Shown here piece by piece: positions 1-5,663 of a stretch of 6,130 bases of DNA. Both the position numbers and the translations under genes were made by a program. A model generated the notes under the pieces. It searched no databases and was not told the origin of the DNA. It saw nothing but the letters and a program-made list of their open reading frames with translations. The stretch spans positions 1-6,130 of the forward strand of contig MU158545.1 in the NCBI GenBank assembly GCA_015711875.1. The letters are read 5' to 3'. The number at the start of each line of letters is the position of its first letter. Positions within the stretch are counted from its first letter, which is position 1. Source of the stretch: Candidatus Solincola jinzensis (lineage in GTDB: Bacteria > Actinomycetota > Geothermincolia > Geothermincolales > RBG-13-55-18).

Positions 1-489
1 GCAGATGGTGCGCACGCTCTCGAAGGTCAGCCACCATTCTATCTGGTGGATTATCCTCTGCATGGGTCCCGGAAGGTGACCCTGATGGCGGCCGTACTCG
101 GTGGCGTGGATGGTGGCCACGAGGGGGATGCGGTAGGCGTGTTTGAGGGCGATGGCGGCGTGAGCTACCAGCCAATCGTGGGCGTGGAGAACGTGCACCT
201 TGCCGATCCTGTCGTTGATGATGGGCACCGCCCTCTCCATGAGGGCCATGTTGAACTGGAGGGTCCAGGGTACCCATTCCTCCTGGGGGATCTCGGGGGG
301 GTAAAGGGGGACGCGGTGGATGTGTACGTCGTCCGCGCGCTCGTAATCGGGGGCGCCCGGCGCGTCTTTGGTGACCACATGGACGTTGATCCCTATGCGG
401 GCAAGGTTCACCGCCAGTTGGTGCACATGCGTTCCCAGCCCCCCGATGATCCTGGGAGGGTATTCCCAGGATAAGATCAGTGCGTTCAA
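1..489 (-). CDS. GT4 glycosyltransferase, glycogen synthase / alpha-1,4-glucosyltransferase type (N-terminal part, runs off the left edge)
   Basis: Partial: 163 codons are visible and the gene continues beyond base 1. The product starts MNALILSWEYPPRIIGGLGT, the classic N-terminus of GT4 (GT-B fold) glucosyltransferases: SWEYPP at residues 7-12 and the glycine-rich GGLGTHVH loop at 16-23, which contacts the nucleotide-sugar/acceptor. HAHDWLVAH at 102-110 and TIHATEYGRH at 126-135 are typical of glycogen-synthase-like and Rv3032-like alpha-1,4-glucosyltransferases. The expected role is cytoplasmic transfer of glucose from ADP- or UDP-glucose to a growing alpha-glucan. The C-terminal donor-binding domain with the EX7E motif lies outside the window. 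I chose the TTG at 489 because it gives the family's exact N-terminus and has GGGGAGAG just upstream; the first in-frame ATG is only at codon 81, past the conserved motifs. It follows the GH57 gene after a 148-nt gap that carries its own promoter candidate. Fold and family are confident; donor and product are inferred. Confidence 0.93.
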   Translation of the reverse strand, partial: MNALILSWEYPPRIIGGLGTHVHQLAVNLARIGINVHVVTKDAPGAPDYERADDVHIHRVPLYPPEIPQEEWVPWTLQFNMALMERAVPIINDRIGKVHVLHAHDWLVAHAAIALKHAYRIPLVATIHATEYGRHQGHLPGPMQRIIHQIEWWLTFESVRTIC

Positions 490-491
490 AT

Positions 492-499
492 CTCTCCCC
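492..499 (-). promoter_or_regulatory. Shine-Dalgarno site fixing the TTG start of the GT4 gene
   Basis: Read on the minus strand, GGGGAGAG ends two bases before TTG at 489; its core GGGGAG leaves a 4-nt spacer. No ATG or GTG in the same frame lies close by, so this site decides the start. Confidence 0.6.
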
Positions 500-574
500 G
501 TTCTCGCGCTCTCGGGTTTACCGGCGCATCGATTGGGTGTTTCCGGCCAAACCCCTCTGGACCATCGAGCACAT

Positions 575-586
575 CGCTTTCAAGCG
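575..586. repeat. Short palindrome CGCTT-TC-AAGCG in the GT4 leader
   Basis: Two 5-bp arms separated by 2 bp sit just downstream of the predicted -10 element, around the expected transcription start of the GT4 gene. A regulator site or small leader hairpin is possible, but a palindrome of this size can easily arise by chance. Confidence 0.2.
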
Positions 587-591
587 TAAGT

Positions 592-620
592 ATTTTAATA
601 AAACGCCTGGCATATGGCAA
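592..620 (-). promoter_or_regulatory. Sigma70-type promoter candidate for the GT4 gene
   Basis: On the minus strand TTGCCA (620-615) is followed by exactly 17 nt and then TAAAAT (597-592). Each hexamer differs from the consensus TTGACA/TATAAT at one position. It lies in a distinctly AT-rich patch within high-GC DNA, between the stop of the GH57 gene and the GT4 start. Transcription would begin near 585, leaving a leader of about 95 nt before the TTG codon. This suggests the GT4 gene can be transcribed apart from the upstream genes. It partly overlaps a terminator-like hairpin, so the two readings compete. Confidence 0.5.
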
Positions 621-632
621 TATATAGGGCGT
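592..632 (-). terminator. Possible intrinsic terminator after the GH57 gene
   Basis: On the minus strand ACGCC (632-628) pairs with GGCGT (607-603). Inside, ATAT (625-622) pairs with ATAT (615-612) across a 6-nt loop, extended by one T-G pair and separated from the outer stem by a small internal loop. The stem is followed directly by TTTTATT (the first T, at 603, is also the last stem base). It begins 5 nt after the GH57 stop codon. The stem is short and the T-tract broken, so it would be a modest terminator at best. The same bases also form the promoter candidate at 592-620. Confidence 0.3.
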
Positions 633-637
633 ATCAC

Positions 638-2179
638 TCAAAGCCAGGGTTCGAGGGTCAGCCAGGGGAAGGGATTGTCCGTGTTCTCGAGTTCGGCCAG
701 GACATCCTCGTCCACGCGCCCGGAAACGGCCATCTCCAGCAGTCGCTCGAAGCGGGCGCGGTGGGATAAGGCGCGATCGCGGGCATAGGCGGCCGCCTGG
801 TCGCGCGCGATCATGAAGGGCCAGTCGCTCGCCTGCAGGATAAGCAGTTCACGGGCGGCCTGCAGGAGGGCCCTTTTCCGCCCTGTGTCCCCGCGTGCTT
901 CAACCGGCATGTAAGTAAGAGCGTCCGCGAACTCCATCTCCGAGAGGTGTACGCATTCCAGCACCTCGCTGGTCTCCCGGTTCACCCAGGTGGAGAAGGT
1001 GCCGTCCACGTTCCATGCCGTCATATCCACATGGAAGGGGCGCGGCCGCGACAGGCGCGCCTCGCGGGCCACCGCTCCTGGCAGCTCCATCTCCTCTCCC
1101 AGCGACGAGAGGACCTGGCGCAGCCACAATGTACCCTCCAGCCACCAGTGGCCCATGAGCTCGGTGTCGTAGGCGGCGAGGAGCAGGGCAGGCCCGCGCC
1201 CAGAGCCTCCTTCGCTGGCGATCTCCGCGCCGCGGCGGCGCATGCTCTCCACGAAATGGCTCGCGTCCTCCAGCGCCTGCGCCGCGGCCTTTTCGGGGTG
1301 GTAAACGTCCTTTTCGTCCAGGGGGGTCGAGGGAGAGGTTATGCGCCAGTACTGGAACCCAAAGCCGTCGTAGTCGCGTTTGGCGTACTCCCGGTAATCT
1401 CCGCCCGCGGGGTAGCCGTGTTCCGTCCACACCAGCTCATGCGCAACCGGATCGCGGAACAGAGCCAGCAGCGGGGTGTCCCCGAGCAGCCGCGGCTCCC
1501 AGGTGGGGCTTTCTCCGCCCTCCACGGTCAGGGCGGTATGGTCCAGCACCACGTACGATAAGGGAGGGGAGAAATCCCTGAGCAGCCCGTCCAGGCCGGG
1601 AGCGTAGGCGCATTCCGGGAGCCAGAAGCCCTCCGGTTCCCTTGCGAGCACGCGCCGGTAGGACTCCAGGCCCAGGGATATCTGGGCTCTGCGCATGGAG
1701 TTGTCGCTGAGGGCGGGGAGCAGGGCATGGGTGGCGGCGCTGGCGAGCACCTCCAGCCGTCCCGCCTCCACGCCTGCCATGAGGATCTCCGCCATCCTGC
1801 CCCTGAACCTTTTCCGGAACGCGCCCAGGAGGCGCGCGTAATGCTCGGCGCAGCGGCGCGCCAGCTCCCCGCGCTGGGCGTCTCCCAACCCGCGCATGCG
1901 CTCCACCTCCCTGCGCGCCTGCCGCTCCTTGTTCTCAAGGTACGCGACCAGGCGGTCCTGGAGATAGGGGTCGTCCAGCTGCTCCCAGAGGATGGGCGTG
2001 AGGGTGAGGGCCAGCTTTCCGGGCAGCTCGCCTGCGGCGAGGTCCTCCACTATTTTCCACACCGGAAGATAGCATTCCGCCCACGCTTCCAGTATCCACT
2101 CCTCGCCCACGGGCCAGTCCCCGTTTCTGCGCACGTAGGGCATATGGGTGTGCAGGAGAAGCGCGACCTTTATCGTCAA
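638..2179 (-). CDS. GH57 family protein, probable 1,4-alpha-glucan branching enzyme (with DUF1957-type C-terminal region)
   Basis: 513 residues, close to the roughly 520 of bacterial GH57 branching enzymes. The GH57 conserved regions appear in order: HTHMPY (10-15), RLEVLASAATH (141-151), GFWLPECAY (184-192) with the expected nucleophile Glu189, YDTELMGHWW (337-346) with the expected acid/base Asp338, and ASDWPFM (450-456). The EHGYP loop at 253-257 places Tyr256 where branching enzymes carry a loop tyrosine important for transfer rather than hydrolysis, so I favour branching enzyme over amylase. The C-terminus ELENTDNPFPWL is typical of the family. The expected reaction is cleavage of an alpha-1,4 chain and transfer to an alpha-1,6 position in the cytoplasm. 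The TTG start at 2179 puts HTHMPY at the usual distance from the N-terminus and has GGGGTGAG upstream; the next methionine (residue 13) lies inside that motif. It starts 1 nt after the methyltransferase stop, so the two are almost certainly cotranscribed. Confidence 0.93.
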   Translation of the reverse strand: MTIKVALLLHTHMPYVRRNGDWPVGEEWILEAWAECYLPVWKIVEDLAAGELPGKLALTLTPILWEQLDDPYLQDRLVAYLENKERQARREVERMRGLGDAQRGELARRCAEHYARLLGAFRKRFRGRMAEILMAGVEAGRLEVLASAATHALLPALSDNSMRRAQISLGLESYRRVLAREPEGFWLPECAYAPGLDGLLRDFSPPLSYVVLDHTALTVEGGESPTWEPRLLGDTPLLALFRDPVAHELVWTEHGYPAGGDYREYAKRDYDGFGFQYWRITSPSTPLDEKDVYHPEKAAAQALEDASHFVESMRRRGAEIASEGGSGRGPALLLAAYDTELMGHWWLEGTLWLRQVLSSLGEEMELPGAVAREARLSRPRPFHVDMTAWNVDGTFSTWVNRETSEVLECVHLSEMEFADALTYMPVEARGDTGRKRALLQAARELLILQASDWPFMIARDQAAAYARDRALSHRARFERLLEMAVSGRVDEDVLAELENTDNPFPWLTLEPWL

Positions 2180-2180
2180 G

Positions 2181-2990
2181 TCAGCTCACCCCGCCCGACT
2201 CGTTACCGGGCGCTTTTCTTCCCAGGGCCAGGAAGTCAAGCGCTTTTTCCAGGGGCGCCGTGCGCACGCGGAAATCTCGCTGGCTTATGGAGGGGATGAA
2301 GACCGGGCGGTAGAACACCTTCTCCAGCCTGGGGGGCATATGCAGGCAGAACTGGGAGAAGTCGCGCCCTGACAGGAGGTCGTGCAGGCGCAGCTTGCGG
2401 GCGTGGAAGATCCCGTACACCCTGACTTCGGGGAAGAAGGAGCGCATAAAGGCGAGGAATTCCCTCGCGTCGTATTCGATGATATGGAAGGGATTGACGG
2501 GTTTGTCCGATCCCGGTGAGATGATCAGGCGGTTGGGAGTGCTGAGGGCGCAGGTGCCTTCGGGGGACAGCACCCTGGCCGCCTCGCGCATGAAACGCTC
2601 GGGTTCGTGCAGGTGTTCGATGACCTGCAGGGAACATACGAGGTCAAAGGAGCCGTCCTCGAAAGGAAGGGAATAGATATCGCCGTAGTGGAAGCGTAGG
2701 TTGGGGCGCTGATAGGTGCTCCGAGCGTGGTAGATCGCCTCTGGGGCGAGATCCACCCCCACCGCCTCGAGGGCGCGGGAGGCGAGGAGGTCGGTCCCGT
2801 AGCCCTCGCCGCTCCCGAGGTCCAGAACCCGTTTCCCCTCCGCGAGGGGCAACAGGTAACGGTATGCGACGAGGTGGCGCTGGAACCAGTAATTCTCCTC
2901 TTTGACCCCGGGAAGGGTCCTCTCTCCCGTGAGGATCAGGGGAGGGTAATGATCGGCGGGAAGGTCGGAGGTGTCAACGCTTTCTTTCAT
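2181..2990 (-). CDS. Class I SAM-dependent methyltransferase
   Basis: 269 residues with a Rossmann-type methyltransferase core. Motif I is VLDLGSGEGYG (55-65), the SAM-binding loop. An acidic residue ends strand 2 at Asp80 (GVDLAPEAI), YGDIYSLPF (102-110) matches motif II, FDLVCSLQVIEHL (115-127) is the strand-4 region, and LSPEGTCALSTPN (141-153) is motif III. These are the Methyltransf_11/UbiE-like signatures; they do not reveal the acceptor. The C-terminal third (about 165-260) is less conserved and probably forms the acceptor side. No signal peptide or membrane segment is seen, so it should be cytoplasmic. The ATG at 2990 has AAGGGG only 2 nt upstream. The stop lies 1 nt from the GH57 start. 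Size and position match Rv3030 in the mycobacterial MGLP cluster, so sugar O-methylation is a reasonable inference; other small-molecule or lipid acceptors remain possible. Confidence 0.93.
   Translation of the reverse strand: MKESVDTSDLPADHYPPLILTGERTLPGVKEENYWFQRHLVAYRYLLPLAEGKRVLDLGSGEGYGTDLLASRALEAVGVDLAPEAIYHARSTYQRPNLRFHYGDIYSLPFEDGSFDLVCSLQVIEHLHEPERFMREAARVLSPEGTCALSTPNRLIISPGSDKPVNPFHIIEYDAREFLAFMRSFFPEVRVYGIFHARKLRLHDLLSGRDFSQFCLHMPPRLEKVFYRPVFIPSISQRDFRVRTAPLEKALDFLALGRKAPGNESGGVS
2185..2192 (-). promoter_or_regulatory. Shine-Dalgarno site for the TTG start of the GH57 gene
   Basis: GGGGTGAG on the minus strand ends 5 nt before the TTG at 2179. It lies inside the last codons of the methyltransferase gene, an arrangement that favours translational coupling of the two genes. 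Confidence 0.6.
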
Positions 2991-3130
2991 TTCCCCTTGC
3001 CTCTGTTTCGATCTCTTCTTGCCGCTTGCTCAAGACCCCGCGCCGGTCGGGTAGCATCCCGCTGCCGCTCGTCCCGGGGTGGGAGGTATGCCACTCAGCG
3101 ATGGGATTCGAGGCCGCCTTCAACCGCTCC

Positions 3131-3159
3131 CATGCCGGTGACCGCCACAGGGCGGCATG
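3131..3159. repeat. Inverted repeat in the spacer before the methyltransferase gene
   Basis: CATGCCG (3131-3137) and CGGCATG (3153-3159) form a perfect 7-bp stem around 15 nt. An alternative inner pairing is CCGCC (3142-3146) with GGCGG (3151-3155) around ACAG. It starts about 26 nt after the stop of the cysteine hydrolase gene. No T-run follows on either strand, so an intrinsic terminator is unlikely; an RNA-processing hairpin or operator is possible. The remainder of the 195-nt spacer shows no clear promoter or credible gene. Confidence 0.35.
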
Positions 3160-3185
3160 CCCCCTCACGCCTCCGCGCCTGGCGC

Positions 3186-3743
3186 TTACTTCACGAGCTC
3201 GAGGACTTTCTTGAACTCCTCTCCGTCCGCGCGGCAGGTCACCTCGTAGATGAACGCCTCCGAGGTGGTCACCTGGGCCCCGGCCTGTCGCAGGCGCTCC
3301 AGGGCTATCTCGTGGTCATAGCGCTTGCGCGTGCCGGTGGCGTCCGCTACCACATGTACCTGGTACCCGCGCTGCAGGGCGTCCATGACCGTCTGGCTTA
3401 CGCAGATATGGGTCTCGATCCCCGCCACCACCAGCCGCTTCCTGCCCGTTGATATGAGCGCCTCCTCGAATTCGGGTACCCCGAAACAGCTGAAAACACG
3501 CTTGATGACCGGGTTGTATTCGGACAACGCGCCTTTGACCTCTTCCACGGTATATCCCAGCCCCTGCGGGTAGTGTTCGGTGAGCACCACGGGCAGCTGG
3601 AAGACGGCGGAAAACCTTATCAGGCGCACCGTGGCCTCCACCACTTCCTCACGGTTGTGTATCATCCTCACCAGCTTTTCCTGGGGGTCTATGACCACCA
3701 GCACGCTGTCGTCCGCGTTGGCCAGAGCGTGATGTCTCTGCAT
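3186..3743 (-). CDS. Isochorismatase-family cysteine hydrolase
   Basis: 185 residues, the normal size for this alpha/beta/alpha family. The catalytic triad is visible: Asp19 in VLVVIDPQ (15-21), Lys81 in NPVIKRVFSCF (77-87), and Cys114 in AGIETHICVSQT (107-118), with the characteristic small-residue/Ile-Glu-Thr-His segment before the cysteine. The stretch ALQRGYQVHVVADATGTR (122-139) and the following DHEIALERLRQAGA resemble the ISOC1/ISOC2-like and YcaC-like branch more than nicotinamidase or true isochorismatase. The substrate is unknown; an amide or vinyl-ether bond is the family norm. It should be cytoplasmic, as no signal peptide is seen. The ATG at 3743 has a strong AAAGGAGG site (3755-3748) with a 4-nt spacer. 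It lies 21 nt downstream of the FAD oxidoreductase stop, so the two probably form one transcript. No neighbouring menaquinone, siderophore or NAD gene is visible to suggest its role. Confidence 0.92.
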   Translation of the reverse strand: MQRHHALANADDSVLVVIDPQEKLVRMIHNREEVVEATVRLIRFSAVFQLPVVLTEHYPQGLGYTVEEVKGALSEYNPVIKRVFSCFGVPEFEEALISTGRKRLVVAGIETHICVSQTVMDALQRGYQVHVVADATGTRKRYDHEIALERLRQAGAQVTTSEAFIYEVTCRADGEEFKKVLELVK

Positions 3744-3764
3744 CTCCCCTCCTTTAAAGCACCG

Positions 3765-5021
3765 TCAGTCCTTTTGCCTCTCCGGCCCCTCGAGGTACTC
3801 GTCCACCAGCCGGGAGACATGTATGGCTGAGTTAAAGGCGGTATCCCCCCCCGTCCCCTCCGCACGCGTGGTGTCGCCGCAGAGGAAGAAATTGTCGAGG
3901 GAGGGGATGGTGAAGTCGGGCCTGTCCTCCCTGGTCTGACCGGGGCGCGGCAGAAAGCCGTCCACCATGGACAGGCGCATGGGACGCTCCCAGTCCACCG
4001 CCTCCCAGATACCCGGGAACATGCGGGCCAGGAGCGGCAGGGGGTAGTACCAGGAGAGAAGCTGTTTTCCCTCGGGAGCCATGGCGGGGTCGATGTTGGA
4101 GGTGAACTGGCCCATGGTCACGGGCTCGGAGGTCACCAGGAGCCCGTCCTTGTCGCTCACCCTCTCCTTGAGCCCTATATCCAGCGAAATGCCCGCGGTG
4201 GGGACGAGCTCGCGCGCCGCTTTCACGAACTTTATCGGCAGGTCCTTGCCTCCGAAAAGGTCGGGCACCTCCTGCACGGGTATGGCCGATACCACCGCGC
4301 GTGAGGTATAGACCGCCGCGTCCGTTTTCACCTGGCTCACGACACCTTTCTTTAGCATCAGGCGATTGACCTTGGAGGAGGTCATGATCTGGCCGTTTTT
4401 CTCCAGCTCCTCGCGCAGGCCCTCGATGATGCTGCGTGTGCCTCCTTTCGGGTACCCCACCTTCACCTTGGCCCGCAGGGCCTTTTTCAGGAAGGCGGCG
4501 AATTCCCCCGCCGAGGAATGTCTGAGGTCGGGGGCGATGATGCCGATGCCCGAGAGGACGCGCATGAGCTCGAGCGTCTCCGGGGACCTGCAACCCGAGG
4601 TGAGCTCCTCCATGGATAGCTGGTATTTCCTCTCGGGCTTGCCGGCGACCAGCTTGACCAGGTAGCGCGCGGCGGAGAGCTTTGCGGAGAAGGGCAGGAT
4701 GGGCGACTTGAATATCTTGCCCACGTTGTTGGGCAGGGGATGGAACCCCCCTTCCCGCCACAGCTCGGGCTCCCCGGGCGAGATGAACTGCAGCTCGCGC
4801 CCGATGCGCCGGAAAACCGCCGCCGCCGCACCCTCCGCGGCGAAGCGGTTGGCGTGAAGGCCGTATTCCACCGTGTAGCCGTCCCTTTCCTGGTATCCCG
4901 CCCTTCCCCCGATGCTGCGGGATTTTTCCAGCAGAAGGACCCGGTAGCCCTTGTGCGACAGCAAGGCGCCCACCGAGAGGCCGGCGTACCCGCCGCCGAT
5001 GACGATGACGTCGTAATCCAT
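3765..5021 (-). CDS. FAD-dependent oxidoreductase, phytoene desaturase / CrtI-like (NAD(P)-binding Rossmann)
   Basis: 418 residues from the ATG at 5021. The N-terminus MDYDVIVIGGGYAGLSVGAL carries the GGGYAG dinucleotide loop (9-14), an acidic Glu32 at the end of strand 2 for the FAD ribose, and GGRAG (38-42), a set shared by phytoene desaturases, carotenoid isomerases and amine oxidases. YPKGGTRSIIEGL (190-202) matches the central conserved region of the CrtI/retinol-saturase group, and FFLCGDTTRAEGTGGD (378-393) is the C-terminal FAD-binding motif. It is shorter than classic CrtI (about 490-500), so the carotenoid link is uncertain; desaturation, saturation or isomerisation of a hydrophobic substrate is the family expectation. 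The frame is open up to 5213, but residues before MDYDV do not resemble the family. An in-frame ATG at 5039 would add six residues. I prefer 5021 because AAGGGGGCGGAG precedes it and MDYDVIVIGGG is the usual family N-terminus. Confidence 0.9.
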   Translation of the reverse strand: MDYDVIVIGGGYAGLSVGALLSHKGYRVLLLEKSRSIGGRAGYQERDGYTVEYGLHANRFAAEGAAAAVFRRIGRELQFISPGEPELWREGGFHPLPNNVGKIFKSPILPFSAKLSAARYLVKLVAGKPERKYQLSMEELTSGCRSPETLELMRVLSGIGIIAPDLRHSSAGEFAAFLKKALRAKVKVGYPKGGTRSIIEGLREELEKNGQIMTSSKVNRLMLKKGVVSQVKTDAAVYTSRAVVSAIPVQEVPDLFGGKDLPIKFVKAARELVPTAGISLDIGLKERVSDKDGLLVTSEPVTMGQFTSNIDPAMAPEGKQLLSWYYPLPLLARMFPGIWEAVDWERPMRLSMVDGFLPRPGQTREDRPDFTIPSLDNFFLCGDTTRAEGTGGDTAFNSAIHVSRLVDEYLEGPERQKD

Positions 5022-5105
5022 CTCCGCCCCCTTGTTCATTTCCTGGACCTCGTGTCTTGAACGCGCGAACGACAGCAGGCTTCCCCGCTCCCGCGTTCGA
5101 GGACT

Positions 5106-5114
5106 ATTAAACCA
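5106..5114 (-). promoter_or_regulatory. Extended -10 promoter candidate for the oxidoreductase gene
   Basis: On the minus strand TGGTTTAAT gives an extended -10 element (TGn plus TTTAAT, one mismatch from TATAAT). The -35 position, 17 nt upstream, reads TTCCTC and is poor. Transcription would start near 5098, about 75 nt before the ATG at 5021. It is one of the few AT-rich patches in this spacer. Confidence 0.3.
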
Positions 5115-5422
5115 TAAGGTCCATCCGCGAGGAACGTCGCAGGCGGGAAGGATGAAAAAGCTTGAAACCCCCATAGGAGCCTCACACACGCTTTCGCGCA
5201 CCCGGCGTTTCACGAAAGGGATGGAGCTAGTAGCGGTTATCCCTTATTTCCGCGTTGCCAGGGAAGAGATCCCCCTGCCCTCCCGGTCTTCGCAGCTTTC
5301 CCCGATGCCAAGCTCACATACGCCGGCTCTTTTCCTGCAGGCATGTCCATGGGACGATGGTGGTAAGGTATTTACGGGGAAGAGTCGGTGATCAGGGCGT
5401 GGCCGAAGCCGGATAACTTAGA

Positions 5423-5446
5423 TCGCGGGGGCCCGGATCCCTGCGA
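5423..5446 (+). ncRNA. Possible structured leader hairpin upstream of the hydrolase gene
   Basis: TCGCGGGGG (5423-5431) can pair with TCCCTGCGA (5438-5446) around a 6-nt loop CCCGGA. This gives 9 pairs, two of them G-U when read as plus-strand RNA. The G-U pairs would be A-C on the other strand, so the fold favours a rightward transcript. No U-run follows. Whether it is transcribed is unknown. Confidence 0.25.
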
Positions 5447-5572
5447 AGATAAGCGTGGGGAGCGGGGAGCGAGGCGAAAAGGGACTATAAGCGCGAACAG
5501 GAGAAGAGAGGTCGGGTGATGAACGGGCATGGTCCGTTGGGTTATGGATGTGGCGCCATCCGGAAGCGCGAT

Positions 5573-5592
5573 TCATAGCGAGGGGTCATAGC
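5573..5592. repeat. Direct repeat TCATAGC x2, 13-bp period
   Basis: TCATAGC occurs at 5573-5579 and 5586-5592, start to start 13 bp, about 70-90 bp upstream of the hydrolase start codon. This could be a regulator binding site; chance is also possible for a 7-mer pair. Confidence 0.25.
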
Positions 5593-5610
5593 CCTTTTCG
5601 CATCTGGAAG

Positions 5611-5629
5611 CCGCCTTCTGGAAAGGCGG
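5611..5629 (+). promoter_or_regulatory. Perfect 7-bp hairpin in the probable 5' leader of the hydrolase gene
   Basis: CCGCCTT (5611-5617) pairs perfectly with AAGGCGG (5623-5629) around the 5-nt loop CTGGA. It ends 34 nt before the ATG and 23 nt before the AAAGGAG ribosome-binding site, so it does not mask that site. No T-run follows, so it is not an intrinsic terminator. It may stabilise the leader or be a protein-binding element. Confidence 0.35.
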
Positions 5630-5663
5630 AAGGACCTTGACATGGCTTAGCGAAAGGAGCGAG

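Larger units (their letters stand above)
5022..5663. other. 642-nt divergent intergenic region without a convincing gene
   Basis: This lies between the oppositely transcribed oxidoreductase and hydrolase genes and must hold the promoters of both. I see the extended -10 candidate at 5106-5114, an inverted repeat CTTTCG/CGAAAG (5191-5196 and 5213-5218), a hairpin at 5423-5446, a tandem GGGGAGC pair (5457-5470), a TCATAGC direct repeat (5573-5592) and a hairpin at 5611-5629. An open plus-strand frame from 5032 to 5391 has no recognisable protein character. No tRNA, rRNA or known riboswitch fold was recognised. No good rightward promoter could be picked out. Confidence 0.6.

Noticed and set aside
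46..474. Open plus-strand frame of 142 codons
   Set aside because: It lies antisense to the GT4 gene, whose translation has clear family motifs. The plus-strand product has no recognisable character and is expected in high-GC DNA.
947..2299. Long plus-strand open frames (947-1561, 1727-2299) antisense to the GH57 gene
   Set aside because: The minus-strand product carries all GH57 catalytic motifs; these frames are composition-driven shadows.
2974..3168. 64-codon minus-strand frame in the spacer, overlapping the methyltransferase start
   Set aside because: No recognisable domain, overlap with a confident gene in another frame, and it contains the inverted repeat. A real small protein cannot be excluded but nothing supports it.
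2727..3452. 241-codon plus-strand open frame
   Set aside because: It spans antisense parts of the methyltransferase and the cysteine hydrolase plus their spacer, with low-complexity, arginine-rich content and no motif.
5022..5213. N-terminal extension of the oxidoreductase by up to 64 residues
   Set aside because: The extra residues do not resemble a targeting peptide or the family. The conserved N-terminus MDYDVIVIGGG begins at 5021 with a ribosome site, and the extension contains the promoter candidate.
5032..5391. 119-codon plus-strand open frame in the divergent spacer
   Set aside because: Its start lies inside the oxidoreductase upstream region, it has no convincing ribosome site, and the product looks like random high-GC translation.
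5637..5642. Exact TTGACA hexamer upstream of the hydrolase
   Set aside because: The matching -10 position would be CGAGAT, overlapping the start codon, with no TATAAT-like sequence at 16-18 nt. It is probably chance.
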